A DNA stretch of 64,000 nucleotides. It comes from Rhodopirellula islandica. GTDB lineage: Bacteria > Planctomycetota > Planctomycetia > Pirellulales > Pirellulaceae. Positions 17,880 through 27,283 of the stretch are shown piece by piece; position 1 is the stretch's first letter; the number at the start of each line of letters is the position of its first letter. The notes beneath the pieces were generated by a model. It was not told where the DNA came from. It made no database searches and saw only the letters and a program-made list of their open reading frames with translations. The position numbers and the translations under genes are program-made. Location of the stretch: the NCBI RefSeq assembly GCF_001027925.1, contig NZ_LECT01000015.1:292114-356113 (forward strand). Reading direction: 5' to 3'.

Positions 17880-19406
17880 ATGATTCGTTGCTACTTTCCC
17901 GCCGGAGACCGTTTGCCAGTCAAAATATTCGGGGCACTCGGTGCCTGCCTTCTCGCGTTCGCCTGCCAGACTTCCAGTCCAGACGCCATGGCCACCGAAT
18001 TCGCGAATGGGCCGTCCGCGGCAACCAAGTCCGCTGCCACCGAAGTGGAACAGTCGTCGAACAACCGGGCCGCTGAACTGGGCTGGGAAGTGCTGACAAA
18101 AAAAGCATTGCTGCCCAGCGATTTCTCTCAGACTGTGATTGACGACATCTGGCGAAGCTGGCCAGAAGAGGCTCGCGTGAAGGCCGAGAACGCGTCGCCC
18201 GAAGACCGCCTGCGATTGATTTACCATCGCTATGGATTGTCCGAGCGACCTGAACTGCTGGTGGGCAAAGACGGTACCGCGGCCTTCGTTTCCCCGCAGC
18301 AAGAGGACTCGGTGGGACCGCCGATGCAGTACGTGGTGAGCGAAAAGGGCGACTGGACGATGAATTGTCTGTCCTGCCATGGCGGCTCGGTGTACGGGGT
18401 CCCGACGCCCGGCGCACCGAACAATCGCTACGCGTTGCAGACGCTCACCGAAGAAGTCCGCAGCACCAAGTTTCGTCTCGGCAAACCGCTGGGGCGAATG
18501 GAGTTGGGATCCTTGGTCATTCCACTTGGAACCACCAATGGCACCACCAACGCCGTGGTCTTTGGCATGGGATTGATGAACTACCGTGATTCGGAATTGA
18601 ACGTCGTCCAGCGCGCACCGCAGACGTTCGTTCATCACGACATGGACGCTCCTCCCTGGTGGCATTTTTACAAACGGCCGTACCTGTACATCGATGGCTT
18701 CGCTCAGAAGGGACATCGAGGTTTGATGCAATTCACGCTGGTCCCTGAAAACGGACCGGAGTTTTATCGCGAACACGAAGACGATTTCCGAAACGTTTTC
18801 GCGTTTCTGTCGTCACTCCGAGCGCCCCAGTACGACGGCCCAATCGACCAGCCCCTCGCCGAGAGAGGGCGTCATCTGTTCGAGCAAACCTGTGCGAGAT
18901 GCCACGGAACGTACGGCCCGGACGGCGGCACTTACCCCAACGAGATGGTTCCGATCGATGAACTTGGCACCGATCCTGTTCGGTTCCAGGCTTTGACCAG
19001 CGAAGGGCGTCAGCGGTACGCCGATTCATGGTTCGCACAACTGAAACAGGGTGAGTCGCAGGAGACACGGGTCAATCCCGAAGGATACGTCGCCCCACCA
19101 CTGGACGGTGTTTGGGCCAGCCCACCGTACTTCCACAACGGCAGCGTGCCGACCCTCTGGCACGTGCTGCATCCCCAAGAACGCCCTGTTTTATGGAAGC
19201 GTGCCGCGGAGGCAATCGATCCTGAACGAATGGGTTTTCAGATCGAATTGGCTGACAAGGTGCCGTTGTCACAACCCGACGTGCTGATTCGACGCAGTTA
19301 CTTTGACACCCGTCGCTTCGGCAAAAGCGCGGCTGGGCATGACTATCCCGACGAGCTCAACGAACAAGAAAAGCGTGCCGTGCTGGAATATCTCAAAACG
19401 CTTTGA
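17880..19406 (+). CDS. di-haem c-type cytochrome, secreted
   Basis: 508 residues. A hydrophobic N-terminal export signal is followed by two haem-binding motifs, C-L-S-C-H at about residue 163 and C-A-R-C-H at about residue 338. The C-terminal half contains Y-V-A-P-P-L-D-G-V-W-A-S-P-P-Y-F-H-N-G-S-V-P-T-L, a signature seen in di-haem peroxidase-like and related cytochromes, and a conserved histidine-containing W-H-V-L-H. It presumably works in the periplasm as an electron carrier or oxidoreductase; the substrate is unknown. It stands alone, with its ATG at 17880, downstream of the divergent FlgI-like gene. Confidence 0.85.
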   Translation: MIRCYFPAGDRLPVKIFGALGACLLAFACQTSSPDAMATEFANGPSAATKSAATEVEQSSNNRAAELGWEVLTKKALLPSDFSQTVIDDIWRSWPEEARVKAENASPEDRLRLIYHRYGLSERPELLVGKDGTAAFVSPQQEDSVGPPMQYVVSEKGDWTMNCLSCHGGSVYGVPTPGAPNNRYALQTLTEEVRSTKFRLGKPLGRMELGSLVIPLGTTNGTTNAVVFGMGLMNYRDSELNVVQRAPQTFVHHDMDAPPWWHFYKRPYLYIDGFAQKGHRGLMQFTLVPENGPEFYREHEDDFRNVFAFLSSLRAPQYDGPIDQPLAERGRHLFEQTCARCHGTYGPDGGTYPNEMVPIDELGTDPVRFQALTSEGRQRYADSWFAQLKQGESQETRVNPEGYVAPPLDGVWASPPYFHNGSVPTLWHVLHPQERPVLWKRAAEAIDPERMGFQIELADKVPLSQPDVLIRRSYFDTRRFGKSAAGHDYPDELNEQEKRAVLEYLKTL

Positions 19407-19489
19407 TTCTCTTGCCGCCAATCCATCGAATCTGCTAATGACGAGTCAAACAACTCGCTCGTATCGTTTCGATTCAGGATTTGGTTCCG

Positions 19490-20671
19490 ATGAACAGTTC
19501 GCTTCGCCTCGGATTGATCGCAATCCTCGCCGTCGTCGCCTCCGGCTTCGTGTCGCCGACACCCGCCGCCGCTCAAACCTCTCCGTTTTTGCGGATGTTC
19601 AAACGCGGGACCAAAGTCGAAGTCGACACAACCAAGACCTATGAACTGACAGAGGAAGACGGGCCTTGGCTGATTCTGGCTCACACGTTTGTGGGTGCTG
19701 GTTCGAAAGAACGCGCCGAGCGTTTGGCACTGGAAATCCGCCAGGAATTGAGTTTGCCGTCTTACGTCTACGAGGAAAAGTTTGACTTCTCTGGCGAAGT
19801 CGAAACACCAACCTCCACTATCCAAGTCGCAGGTGGTTCGACGCGTACCCACCAACGTCGAATGCGTTACGCCAACAGCATTCAGTACGATGCTCACGCG
19901 GTTCTGGTGGGTGAATACGACCACGCAGAACACCCGCAAATCGCCGATGATCTGAAACGCATCAAGTCCGCCAAGCTTCCCGTTTTCGGTGACGAGAAAG
20001 AGATGGCTGCTGAATCGGACTTTCGCAACCCGGTCACGGCGGTCAAAGCCTTGCACCGTCAATTTGTGAACCGCAGCGGCGACAAAAATCGCGGGGAGAT
20101 GGGCAGCGCTTTCCTGACTCGCAACCCGTTGCTCCCCGACGACTTCTCGCACTCGCCGGAAGTGGATTCCTTCGTCCGCAAATTGAACGAAGACAAGCAA
20201 TTCAGCTTGCTCGAGTGCGACGGGAAATTCACCGTCGTGGTTCGGACCTTCGAAGGCTTCAAAACAATCGTCGATGGCAAGAAAGAAAAAAACTTCCTGC
20301 CCAATATCAACCGCTTGGACCGGATGGCAATCGATGCCAACAAAATGGTGATCGCGCTGCGAAACGACGGACAAGAGGCTTATCAATACCACGACCGAAC
20401 TCGTTCGATTGTGACCATTGGCAGCTTCGATACGCTGGGTCATGAATTGCCAAACGGCGGCTTTGAATACGCTCCCGAAATCAAATCGCTCATGTCCACT
20501 TACCGAGCGTTCAACGTCGACCCCAACATCGCCAATCAGGTCAAAAGCAAGACCAGCGACGGGCTCGCCGCGAAGCACATCGAAAACATCCCCTTTGATG
20601 TTCAGCCAACCCCCATTGCGGTCCCCAAAGCCAGCAAACGCAGCTTCTACAGCGCCGCGGTTGGACGCTGA
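19490..20671 (+). CDS. secreted protein of unknown function
   Basis: 393 residues from ATG 19490 (a GTG three codons upstream is the track start). Signal peptide with cleavage near T-P-A-A-A-Q-T. The mature protein has no motif I recognise. It contains a region G-P-W-L-I-L-A-H-T-F-V-G-A-G-S-K-E-R-A-E-R-L-A that resembles an SPOR-like repeat arrangement, although this is weak. Five bases separate its stop from rdgB, so the two are probably co-transcribed. Likely periplasmic. Confidence 0.65.
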   Translation: MNSSLRLGLIAILAVVASGFVSPTPAAAQTSPFLRMFKRGTKVEVDTTKTYELTEEDGPWLILAHTFVGAGSKERAERLALEIRQELSLPSYVYEEKFDFSGEVETPTSTIQVAGGSTRTHQRRMRYANSIQYDAHAVLVGEYDHAEHPQIADDLKRIKSAKLPVFGDEKEMAAESDFRNPVTAVKALHRQFVNRSGDKNRGEMGSAFLTRNPLLPDDFSHSPEVDSFVRKLNEDKQFSLLECDGKFTVVVRTFEGFKTIVDGKKEKNFLPNINRLDRMAIDANKMVIALRNDGQEAYQYHDRTRSIVTIGSFDTLGHELPNGGFEYAPEIKSLMSTYRAFNVDPNIANQVKSKTSDGLAAKHIENIPFDVQPTPIAVPKASKRSFYSAAVGR

Positions 20672-20676
20672 GCCCT

Positions 20677-21294
20677 ATGTTTGATCTCGTCCTTGGAACA
20701 GGCAATGCGAAGAAGCTCGTCGAGCTTCGGATGATGCTGCCGGAAGAGACCATCGCCCTGACCGCACTGTCGGAAATCGACAACGCGATCGACGTGGTGG
20801 AAGATGGCGACACGTTTGCACAGAACGCTGCCAAGAAAGCGACTGAGCAAGCCAAGCACTTGGGACGATGGGTGCTGGCTGAAGACAGCGGACTGACAGT
20901 CGATGCACTCAAGGGTGAACCGGGTGTGCACTCCGCTCGCTACGCCGGAACGCACGGCGACGATGAAGCCAACAACGAAAAACTACTGCGTGAACTGGCC
21001 GAGGTGCCGCTGGATCGTCGTGGCGCTCAGTTCAATTGCCACCTGTGCTTGTCCGATCCTGCGGGCAACGTTCGCTTGGCCGAGTCTGGCATCTGCCGCG
21101 GACGCATTGCAACTGAACGCAGCGGTGCCGCGGGATTTGGCTACGACCCGCTGTTTGTGATCCCCGAGTACCACAAAACGTTCGGGGAACTGAACCTGAC
21201 CGTGAAGCGGGCTCTCAGCCATCGGTCGCGAGCCCTGCGGGTCTTCATCCCCAAGTTGCTGCAACTGGTTCAGTCCAACTCCGCTTCAGCGTAG
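20677..21294 (+). CDS. rdgB: XTP/dITP diphosphatase (HAM1/RdgB)
   Basis: 205 residues. House-cleaning nucleotide pyrophosphatase that hydrolyses dITP, XTP and ITP to monophosphates. Starts with the family hallmark L-G-T-G-N-A-K-K; also has F-A-Q-N-A-A-K-K-A, the catalytic A-E-D-S-G-L-T-V-D-A-L and G-V-H-S-A-R-Y-A-G, and later G-A-A-G-F-G-Y-D-P-L-F and S-H-R-S-R-A-L. Full length for the family. The last 25 bases overlap the convergent queD gene. Confidence 0.96.
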   Translation: MFDLVLGTGNAKKLVELRMMLPEETIALTALSEIDNAIDVVEDGDTFAQNAAKKATEQAKHLGRWVLAEDSGLTVDALKGEPGVHSARYAGTHGDDEANNEKLLRELAEVPLDRRGAQFNCHLCLSDPAGNVRLAESGICRGRIATERSGAAGFGYDPLFVIPEYHKTFGELNLTVKRALSHRSRALRVFIPKLLQLVQSNSASA

Positions 21295-21698
21295 GTTTCT
21301 TCGCTCTCCCACAAGCGAACCTTGTAAGCGGTCGCGCCGGAGTCACCCAAGATTTCCGGGCAGACCTTTTCGAGGAAATGCTTGGCCATGTTTTCGGCCG
21401 TTGGATTGCTGTCCAGCTCGTAAATTCGGTGCGGTTCCGAACTGCGGATCGCATCCAACCCGTTCTGGTCTTTCTCCCACAACACGAATGTGTGGTCCCA
21501 GTTTTCGTCGATCCAATCCTTGCAGCGAGCCTTCAGCTGCTTGAAGTCCAGGATCCGCCCCACCGCGTCTTGCTTCTTGCCCGTCACGTAGACCTCCAGC
21601 ACGTAATTGTGGCCGTGCAGGCTCTGGCATTTGCCTTCGTGCCCCACCAATCGGTGCCCGGCACAAAATGTGAAGCGGCGCATGATTCGAATGGACAC
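21270..21698 (-). CDS. queD: 6-carboxytetrahydropterin synthase-like (QueD/PTPS family)
   Basis: 142 residues if translation starts at GTG 21698, which has AGGA nine bases upstream; the ATG at 21683 has none. The much longer open frame to 21965 has no family similarity. Zinc and catalytic residues are present: F-C-A-G-H-R-L, then G-K-C-Q-S-L-H-G-H-N-Y with the catalytic cysteine and the H-G-H pair, and D-H-T-F-V-L. In the queuosine pathway QueD makes 6-carboxytetrahydropterin from dihydroneopterin triphosphate. queA, acting later in the same pathway, is also in this window (52141). A pyruvoyl-tetrahydropterin synthase role is the alternative. Confidence 0.88.
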   Translation of the reverse strand: MSIRIMRRFTFCAGHRLVGHEGKCQSLHGHNYVLEVYVTGKKQDAVGRILDFKQLKARCKDWIDENWDHTFVLWEKDQNGLDAIRSSEPHRIYELDSNPTAENMAKHFLEKVCPEILGDSGATAYKVRLWESEETYAEAELD

Positions 21699-22116
21699 AG
21701 GCAGGGTTCCTAACGAGAAATCGGGACAGAGGGGGAAACGAGAAACGCAGAGCGGACGAGCAACCCGTACGAAAAGTGAGCAGTGGGCAGGGAAACGTAG
21801 GCAGGCAGCAACCCATTGGCGGCGGTTCAACGAACAAGACAGCCAAAAGTCTTCTGATCCAAAGGACTTTGTCGACCCCCACAATCCGGTGCAACCGAGA
21901 AAACGGCTTCGTTGAACCGCAGGATTCAGTTGAATCTGTATACACATCGGTTGGCGAATGGTCACCCGGCTGCCATAATGGGCGTTCCCCCTTCACTGGA
22001 GGTGCCTTGGTGTGAATTGAACGTGCCTTGAATGTGCCGAATTTGGCATGCGTTTGGTGGCGGCGTTGTCGACCCGGTGCCTTTATTCTCCCTGCCTTTG
22101 ACGGAGCCCATTCTCG
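21699..22116. other. intergenic region between queD and the DoxX gene
   Basis: About 420 bases between divergent genes. I see a plausible promoter for the DoxX gene at 21951-21979 and no coding sequence, repeat or RNA fold that I can support. Open frames on both strands here have no recognisable product. Confidence 0.5.
21951..21979 (+). promoter_or_regulatory. candidate sigma-70 promoter for the DoxX-oxidoreductase operon
   Basis: TTGGCG at 21951-21956 and CATAAT at 21974-21979, separated by exactly 17 bases. Both hexamers are near consensus and the spacing is ideal. Transcription would start about 130 bases before the GTG at 22117. Sequence match only. Confidence 0.35.
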
Positions 22117-23067
22117 GTGGCCAAGTATTTGCTTTCCCCTTTGCGTTTGGCTGTCGGATGGGGAATCTCACCCCGGCTGCTCGGAACGATCGCAGTGGTC
22201 ATGCTGACCCTCCTTCGTCTCACCATCGGCTGGCACTTCATCACAGAAGGTGTCGACAAGTATCAAGCTGGAAACTGGTCTGCGAAACCATTTTTTGCCA
22301 ACGCCCGAGGCCCATTCGCCGGTCATTTCCGCCAAATGGTGTGGGATTACGACGGCACCATGCGATTGGACGTTGACCAAACCAAAGTCAACTGGGCTTA
22401 CTACCGCGACCAAATCTCGGGCCACTACGGGTTCGATGAAAAACAGTCCGCTGAGGCTCAGAACAACTACAGAAAAGCGGTTGATCAGTACGAAATCGTG
22501 CTGCAACTCAACGCCAATGAAGTTCAGGAGTTTCAATTGGGGCTGGATCGAGTCGCAGAACTCGATGGGAATTCGGTCGCATCGGGGGTCAGCTCCCTGA
22601 GTGGTCAACGCGAGAGCGTTCGAAAAGAGTTGTCCCAAAAGATCGCCCCGGTCTTCGATCAGATCGATGCAATTTGGGAAAACTACGAAACTGCACAAAA
22701 CAAGGTCGCATCGCCGGAACAACTGCTCACCCATAGTGCGTACAAACTGACGCGTCCGCGTTTGCAAATGATGGACACCAGTGTGATCGATACGATGGTG
22801 CCGTACTTCGACATGATCGTTGGTTGGTGTCTGTTGCTCGGGTTGTTCACCCCCGTGGCCGCGTTAGCCGCCGCGTGTTTTCTCGGTTCAGTCTTTCTAA
22901 GCCAGTATCCACCCGTGACCGGGCCAGGGTCGAGCAATTATCAGCTGATTGAAGGTCTGGCCTGTTTGGTGCTTGCCGCCACCGGCGCTGGCCGTTTCGC
23001 CGGCCTCGATTTCTTTCTGCATCTCATTATTCGAAAATTCAACGGCGATGACGCCGCAACTGCGTGA
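22117..23067 (+). CDS. DoxX-family membrane protein with long insert
   Basis: 316 residues from GTG 22117, with GGAG upstream. The N-terminal helix V-V-M-L-T-L-L-R-L-T-I-G-W-H-F-I-T-E-G and the C-terminal helices (M-I-V-G-W-C-L-L-L-G-L-F-T-P-V-A-A-L and E-G-L-A-C-L-V-L-A-A-T-G-A-G-R-F) are DoxX-like. Between them is a soluble insert of about 150 residues rich in Glu, Gln and Lys, probably coiled coil, so the protein is twice the size of simple DoxX proteins. It is followed after 16 bases by the Tat-exported Gfo/Idh/MocA oxidoreductase, which suggests one operon and perhaps a membrane redox partner. Confidence 0.8.
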   Translation: MAKYLLSPLRLAVGWGISPRLLGTIAVVMLTLLRLTIGWHFITEGVDKYQAGNWSAKPFFANARGPFAGHFRQMVWDYDGTMRLDVDQTKVNWAYYRDQISGHYGFDEKQSAEAQNNYRKAVDQYEIVLQLNANEVQEFQLGLDRVAELDGNSVASGVSSLSGQRESVRKELSQKIAPVFDQIDAIWENYETAQNKVASPEQLLTHSAYKLTRPRLQMMDTSVIDTMVPYFDMIVGWCLLLGLFTPVAALAAACFLGSVFLSQYPPVTGPGSSNYQLIEGLACLVLAATGAGRFAGLDFFLHLIIRKFNGDDAATA

Positions 23068-23083
23068 CCGGGAGTCTTAGCAA

Positions 23084-24925
23084 ATGGTAGACAAGCTCAA
23101 CGCCGATCAAAAAGAAGTCGGCTCACACAATTACTATTCCGCCGTCGGCAGTTACTACGATGTCAATCGTCGTGACTTCCTGCGTGGCATCGTCGCCGCC
23201 GGTGCCGTCAGTGGTGCTGGCCTGGGTGCCGCTTACTTCGGCTATGGCAAAGTCACCGACCCGGTCCGCGTCGCGGTCATCGGAACCGGTGACGAAGGCA
23301 ACGTCCTGATTGGAGGTTGCAACCCCGAGTACGTGGACGTCAAAGCGATCTGCGACATTCGTCCATTCAGCCAGTTTCGTGCGTTCCACGGTGACTGGTC
23401 TTCTTCATCGGCTTTGAAACGTCGTCCAGGCTTGATCAGCGTCGCTGGCTACAAAGACGAAGCGGAAGCTCGCAAGAACGTCAAGGTTTACGACGGATCC
23501 AACGGCGGCATCATGGCCTGCCTCGATGACCCCGATATCGAAGCGGTGATCATTGCCTTGCCACTTTGGCTGCACGCTCCCGTTGCCGCTCAAGCCATGG
23601 AACGTGGCCTGCACGTGCTGACCGAAAAACTGATGGCCCACAATGTGGCTCAGTGCAAGGTCATGTCGCGAATGGCTGGCAGCATGGAAGACAAGAACGG
23701 CAACCCGCTGCACTTGGCGACCGGTCACCAACGTCACTACAACGTGAAGTACCAAGACGCGATCAACCTGATCCGCTGGGGCTTGCTCGGACAACTGCAC
23801 CACATTCGTGCTCAGTGGCACCGTAGCAACGTCCCCGGTGCCGACAGCTGGTCGATGCCAATCCCTGGCGGCGAGATGGTCAACGGCAAAAACTTTGACA
23901 AGATCGCGAAGGACATCGAGTACCGCAAGAAGAAGCTGGCGGAAACGACAGACCCTGACGAAATGATTCGTCTGCAGATGGAAATTGATCAGTGGACGGC
24001 TTGGGACGCTGACAAGAACGTTGACCCCAAGGAATTCGGCTACGAAGGCTTCTCGGTCGGCGATCAAACCTTCAGTGCGATGGAAGAACTTCACCGCTGG
24101 CGGTTGTTCAATCGCACCGGGGCTGGCCTGATGGCCGAACTGGGAAGTCACCAGCTCGACGCCGTCAGCATCTTCCTCAGCTCGTTGCGTGATGACAAGA
24201 AGAAGGTCCACCCACTGAGCGTCCACGCAGTTGGCGGACGCCACATCATGCCGGTGGATCGGGAAGTCGGCGACCACGTCTACTGCATGTTCGAGTTCCC
24301 TGGACCAGAATACAGCAGCACCTTCGACGTCGGTTACTACGACCGTGTCGAGCGTTACCCCAACCCCGACAGCCCCGGAAACGGACCGGTCGCCGGATAC
24401 GATACCGATCCAAACAAGAAGGTCGTCGTGACCTACTCGTCGATCAACGGCAACGGCTTCGGTGGCTGGGGCGAAGTCGTCATGGGCACCAAGGGAACGT
24501 TGATCCTGGACAAGGAAACCGACGTTTACTTGTACCGCAACAGCGACACCAGCAGCAAAGCCGGCGTCGTGAAGAAGGACGCCGGATTCGCCTTGGACAC
24601 CTCGGCCAGCGGCGACTTTGCTGCACCGGTTGCCCAAGCCGCTTCGTCCGGCCCAGTCAGCCGTGGCTACCGCGAAGAGATTGAGCACTGGGCCTACTGC
24701 ATCCGCAACCCAGACGGCGAAAACAAACCTCGCTGCTACCCCGAAGTCGCGATGGGCGACGCGGTCATCGCTCTGGGAACCAATGTCGCTCTGAAACGTT
24801 CAGCCAAGGGCGAAAGCGGTTACCTGCAGTTCAAGGAAGAGTGGTTCGACATCGACAACGATGCGACCCCGGACGACAGCGACATCGCGACGGAAACCGA
24901 ATTCATGAAGAAACCTGTGGCATAG
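23084..24925 (+). CDS. Gfo/Idh/MocA-family oxidoreductase with Tat signal
   Basis: 613 residues. A twin-arginine motif N-R-R-D-F-L-R-G at residues 28-35 and a hydrophobic Ala/Gly helix direct export in folded form. The NAD(P)-binding Rossmann fold follows (V-A-V-I-G-T-G-D-E-G), and then A-L-P-L-W-L-H and L-T-E-K-L-M-A-H-N, the E-K-P-type catalytic segment of the family. The C-terminal domain contains E-L-G-S-H-Q-L-D. It is longer than typical (about 350 residues) because of insertions around 290-330 and 440-530. Probably a periplasmic sugar or cyclitol oxidoreductase; the substrate cannot be told. A strong terminator follows at 24954. Confidence 0.9.
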   Translation: MVDKLNADQKEVGSHNYYSAVGSYYDVNRRDFLRGIVAAGAVSGAGLGAAYFGYGKVTDPVRVAVIGTGDEGNVLIGGCNPEYVDVKAICDIRPFSQFRAFHGDWSSSSALKRRPGLISVAGYKDEAEARKNVKVYDGSNGGIMACLDDPDIEAVIIALPLWLHAPVAAQAMERGLHVLTEKLMAHNVAQCKVMSRMAGSMEDKNGNPLHLATGHQRHYNVKYQDAINLIRWGLLGQLHHIRAQWHRSNVPGADSWSMPIPGGEMVNGKNFDKIAKDIEYRKKKLAETTDPDEMIRLQMEIDQWTAWDADKNVDPKEFGYEGFSVGDQTFSAMEELHRWRLFNRTGAGLMAELGSHQLDAVSIFLSSLRDDKKKVHPLSVHAVGGRHIMPVDREVGDHVYCMFEFPGPEYSSTFDVGYYDRVERYPNPDSPGNGPVAGYDTDPNKKVVVTYSSINGNGFGGWGEVVMGTKGTLILDKETDVYLYRNSDTSSKAGVVKKDAGFALDTSASGDFAAPVAQAASSGPVSRGYREEIEHWAYCIRNPDGENKPRCYPEVAMGDAVIALGTNVALKRSAKGESGYLQFKEEWFDIDNDATPDDSDIATETEFMKKPVA

Positions 24926-24953
24926 CTCCCAGCAAATTCCCAATGACGAACAA

Positions 24954-24983
24954 CACGGCGGCCATTCGGTCGCCGTGTTTTTT
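24954..24983 (+). terminator. rho-independent terminator after the oxidoreductase gene
   Basis: CACGGCG pairs with CGCCGTG around a GCC...GGT inner stem with loop ATTC, followed by six T. It lies 29 bases after the stop codon and closes the DoxX-oxidoreductase operon. Confidence 0.9.
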
Positions 24984-25015
24984 CATGGAATCCCGACACA
25001 CAAAGCCCCCGTACG

Positions 25016-25808
25016 ATGGCCTTCCAAGGCCGTCGACATGGAAACCCGACGCGTCAGCGAGGCCCACGCGGCATGCCCTACGCCGGCCCCGTCCGGGGCG
25101 GTCTTTTGCTTTTCGTGATCGGTCTCGGGGCTTCCGCCCCGAGCTAAGCAAGCCGGCCCCGTCCGGGGCGAAAATTGCGGCCGAAAACCAAACCTCGGGT
25201 TGAAAACCCGAGGCTGACAACTGCCACCGCTCCGCGGTTATTGGATCCCCCGAACACACCCAGTCGCGGAGCGACGGAAGCCGGAAGCCTTGGGTTTTCA
25301 ACCCAAGGTCATACGCCAACGACACAAGCCCCCAAGTCGCGGAGCGACGACAGTTGTCTGCCGCCCCCTCGCCGCGCGATCCCCCGGCTCGCATTCCCGT
25401 GCAATGACCTTCCAAGGCCGCCGAAATAGAAACCCGACGCGCCAGCGAGGCCCACGCGGCATGCCCTACGCCGGCCCCATCCGGGGCGGTCTTTTGTTTT
25501 TCGTGATCGGTCTCGGGGCTTCCACCCCGAGCTAAGCAAGCCGGCCCCATCCGGGGCGAAAATTGCGGCCGAAAACCAAACCTCGGGTTGAAAACCCGAG
25601 GCTGACAACTGCCACCGCTCCGCGGTTATTCGATCCCCCGAACACACCCAGTCGCGGAGCGACGGAAGCCGGAAGCCTTGGGTTTTCAACCCAAGGTCAT
25701 ACGCCAACGACACAAGCCCCCAAGTCGCGGAGCGAAGACAGTTGTTTGCCGCCCCCTCGCCGCGCGATCCCCTGGCTCGCATTCCCGTTCAATGACCGTC
25801 CAAGGCCG
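25016..25808. repeat. two tandem copies of a 388-bp hairpin-rich repeat, start of a third
   Basis: Unit starts at 25016, 25404 and 25792 give a period of exactly 388; the third copy is only about 17 bases long. The two full units are nearly identical. Each holds a CCCGACGCG(T/C)...AGCGAGG segment, two CCCCG(T/A)CCGGGG stems flanking TCTCGGGG-CTTCC-(G/A)-CCCCGAG, a stem CCTCGGGTT-GAAA-ACCCGAGG, CCGC-TCC-GCGG, and CCTTGGGTT-TTC-AACCCAAGG. The open frames across it on both strands are repeat translations. It lies between the terminator at 24983 and the sialidase gene. Confidence 0.92.
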
Positions 25809-25915
25809 TTCACTCAGCTCGCCAAAACTCCTCGTCAAATACAGCAAACCGAAAGCCGAGAAGATAAACTTGGACGCGAAGTCCCTCCCCATCCCCTCAC
25901 CCGATGCCCCACCTC

Positions 25916-27046
25916 ATGAACCGAATCATCCCCCTGACGGTTTTCTTCGCTCTCTCAACGCTTGGCTTTCTCAGAGCAGAAGCCCCCGCGTTCTTGGATC
26001 CGCCGCAATACATCGGTCCCCCTCAAGCAGTCCAGGAGGTGACCAACCGGGCCTTCGCTGGAATCTCCAGTCTCGCCGTTTCCAACGAAGGCAGACTTTG
26101 GGCGACTTGGTATGCCGGCAAAACACCAAGCGAGGACGCAAACAATTACGTCGTCCTCAGCACCAGCGGCGATGGCGGGGAGACTTGGAAGGAAGTGCTC
26201 GTCGTCGATCCAGACGAAGACGGTCCGGTTCGCGCCTACGATCCCGAACTCTGGATCGCTCCGGACGGAAAACTGAGGCTCGTCTGGGCACAGGCGGTGG
26301 GACACTTGGGGACCGTCGCAGGAGTTTGGTTCTTGAAAATCGAAGATCCGAATGTGGAGCAACCGATCCACGGAAAAGCCAAGCGAGTCACCGATGGGAT
26401 CATGATGTGCAAACCGCTGGTTCTCTCAACCGGCGAATGGGCGCTGCCCGCGTCGACGTGGCGTGAGACCGACGAAAGCGCACGCATGATCGTTTCGGAT
26501 GACCAGGGGAAAACGTGGTCGCGACGCGGCGGTTGCAATGTCCCCCAGGACGCTCGTGCCTTCGATGAACACATGTTGGTGGAACGAAATGACGGATCAA
26601 TTTGGTTGCTTGCCCGCACAAAGTATGGGATCGGCGAAAGCGTCTCCACCGACCGAGGAAAGACCTGGCCTGAACTGACCCCATCGAAGATCTCGCACCC
26701 CAGCGCACGCTTTTTCATCCGAAGACTCGCTTCAGGAAACCTCCTGCTGGTCAAACACGGCCCCATCGAAAGAAGAACCGGTCGCTCGCACCTGATGGCC
26801 TTCGTGTCCACCGATGACGGCAAAACCTGGGGGGGTGGACTGATGCTCGATGAGCGAGCGGGGGTCTCTTACCCCGACGGGCAACAAGGTCCGGACGGTG
26901 TGATCCACATCACCTACGACTACAACCGCACCAAAGACCGGCACATTCTCCTGGCCAGTTTTCGAGAGGAAGATGTCGCGGCGGGAAAAGCCGTCACGGA
27001 CTCTGTGAAATTGCGTCAACTGATCAGCAACGCGTCTGGCAAGTAG
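25916..27046 (+). CDS. secreted sialidase-like (BNR/Asp-box) protein
   Basis: 376 residues from ATG 25916; an ATG four codons upstream is equally possible. The signal peptide M-N-R-I-I-P-L-T-V-F-F-A-L-S ends near R-A-E-A. At least four Asp-boxes mark a six-bladed propeller: S-G-D-G-G-E-T-W, S-D-D-Q-G-K-T-W, S-T-D-R-G-K-T-W and S-T-D-D-G-K-T-W. The F-x-W-Y-A-G-K-type segment (A-T-W-Y-A-G-K-T) and the final Y-P-D-G-Q ... I-T-Y-D-Y-N-R are as in the exo-sialidase-like family common in planctomycetes. The true sugar substrate is open. The sulfatase 240 bases downstream fits a glycan-degradation role. Confidence 0.85.
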   Translation: MNRIIPLTVFFALSTLGFLRAEAPAFLDPPQYIGPPQAVQEVTNRAFAGISSLAVSNEGRLWATWYAGKTPSEDANNYVVLSTSGDGGETWKEVLVVDPDEDGPVRAYDPELWIAPDGKLRLVWAQAVGHLGTVAGVWFLKIEDPNVEQPIHGKAKRVTDGIMMCKPLVLSTGEWALPASTWRETDESARMIVSDDQGKTWSRRGGCNVPQDARAFDEHMLVERNDGSIWLLARTKYGIGESVSTDRGKTWPELTPSKISHPSARFFIRRLASGNLLLVKHGPIERRTGRSHLMAFVSTDDGKTWGGGLMLDERAGVSYPDGQQGPDGVIHITYDYNRTKDRHILLASFREEDVAAGKAVTDSVKLRQLISNASGK

Positions 27047-27124
27047 TTCAGCGGGCCTGTCACAGCGAGCCCACGAAGCCAGGTGTGGCGTAACCCACTG
27101 GATTTCAAAAACGATTTGCGACAT

Positions 27125-27149
27125 GGCGGCCTCAGGCCGCCGTTTTTTT
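27125..27149 (+). terminator. rho-independent terminator after the sialidase-like gene
   Basis: Perfect GGCGGCC-TCA-GGCCGCC hairpin followed by G and seven T, 79 bases after the stop codon. It separates the sialidase from the sulfatase, which must have its own promoter in 27150-27283. Confidence 0.9.
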
Positions 27150-27283
27150 GGACACTCCGACAACGGGCTGCTTCGGGGTTCCATCGGTGGTCGCTAGGAT
27201 TGAGCAAGGAACGACGCTGTCCGACCGGCGTTCGCTCTGCTGATCAATCCAGCCTCACGACAAGCTACTCGAGAATTTGAAAC

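Noticed and set aside
23405..24688. 427-residue reverse open frame
   Set aside because: Antisense shadow of the Gfo/Idh/MocA oxidoreductase gene, which has a clear family match.
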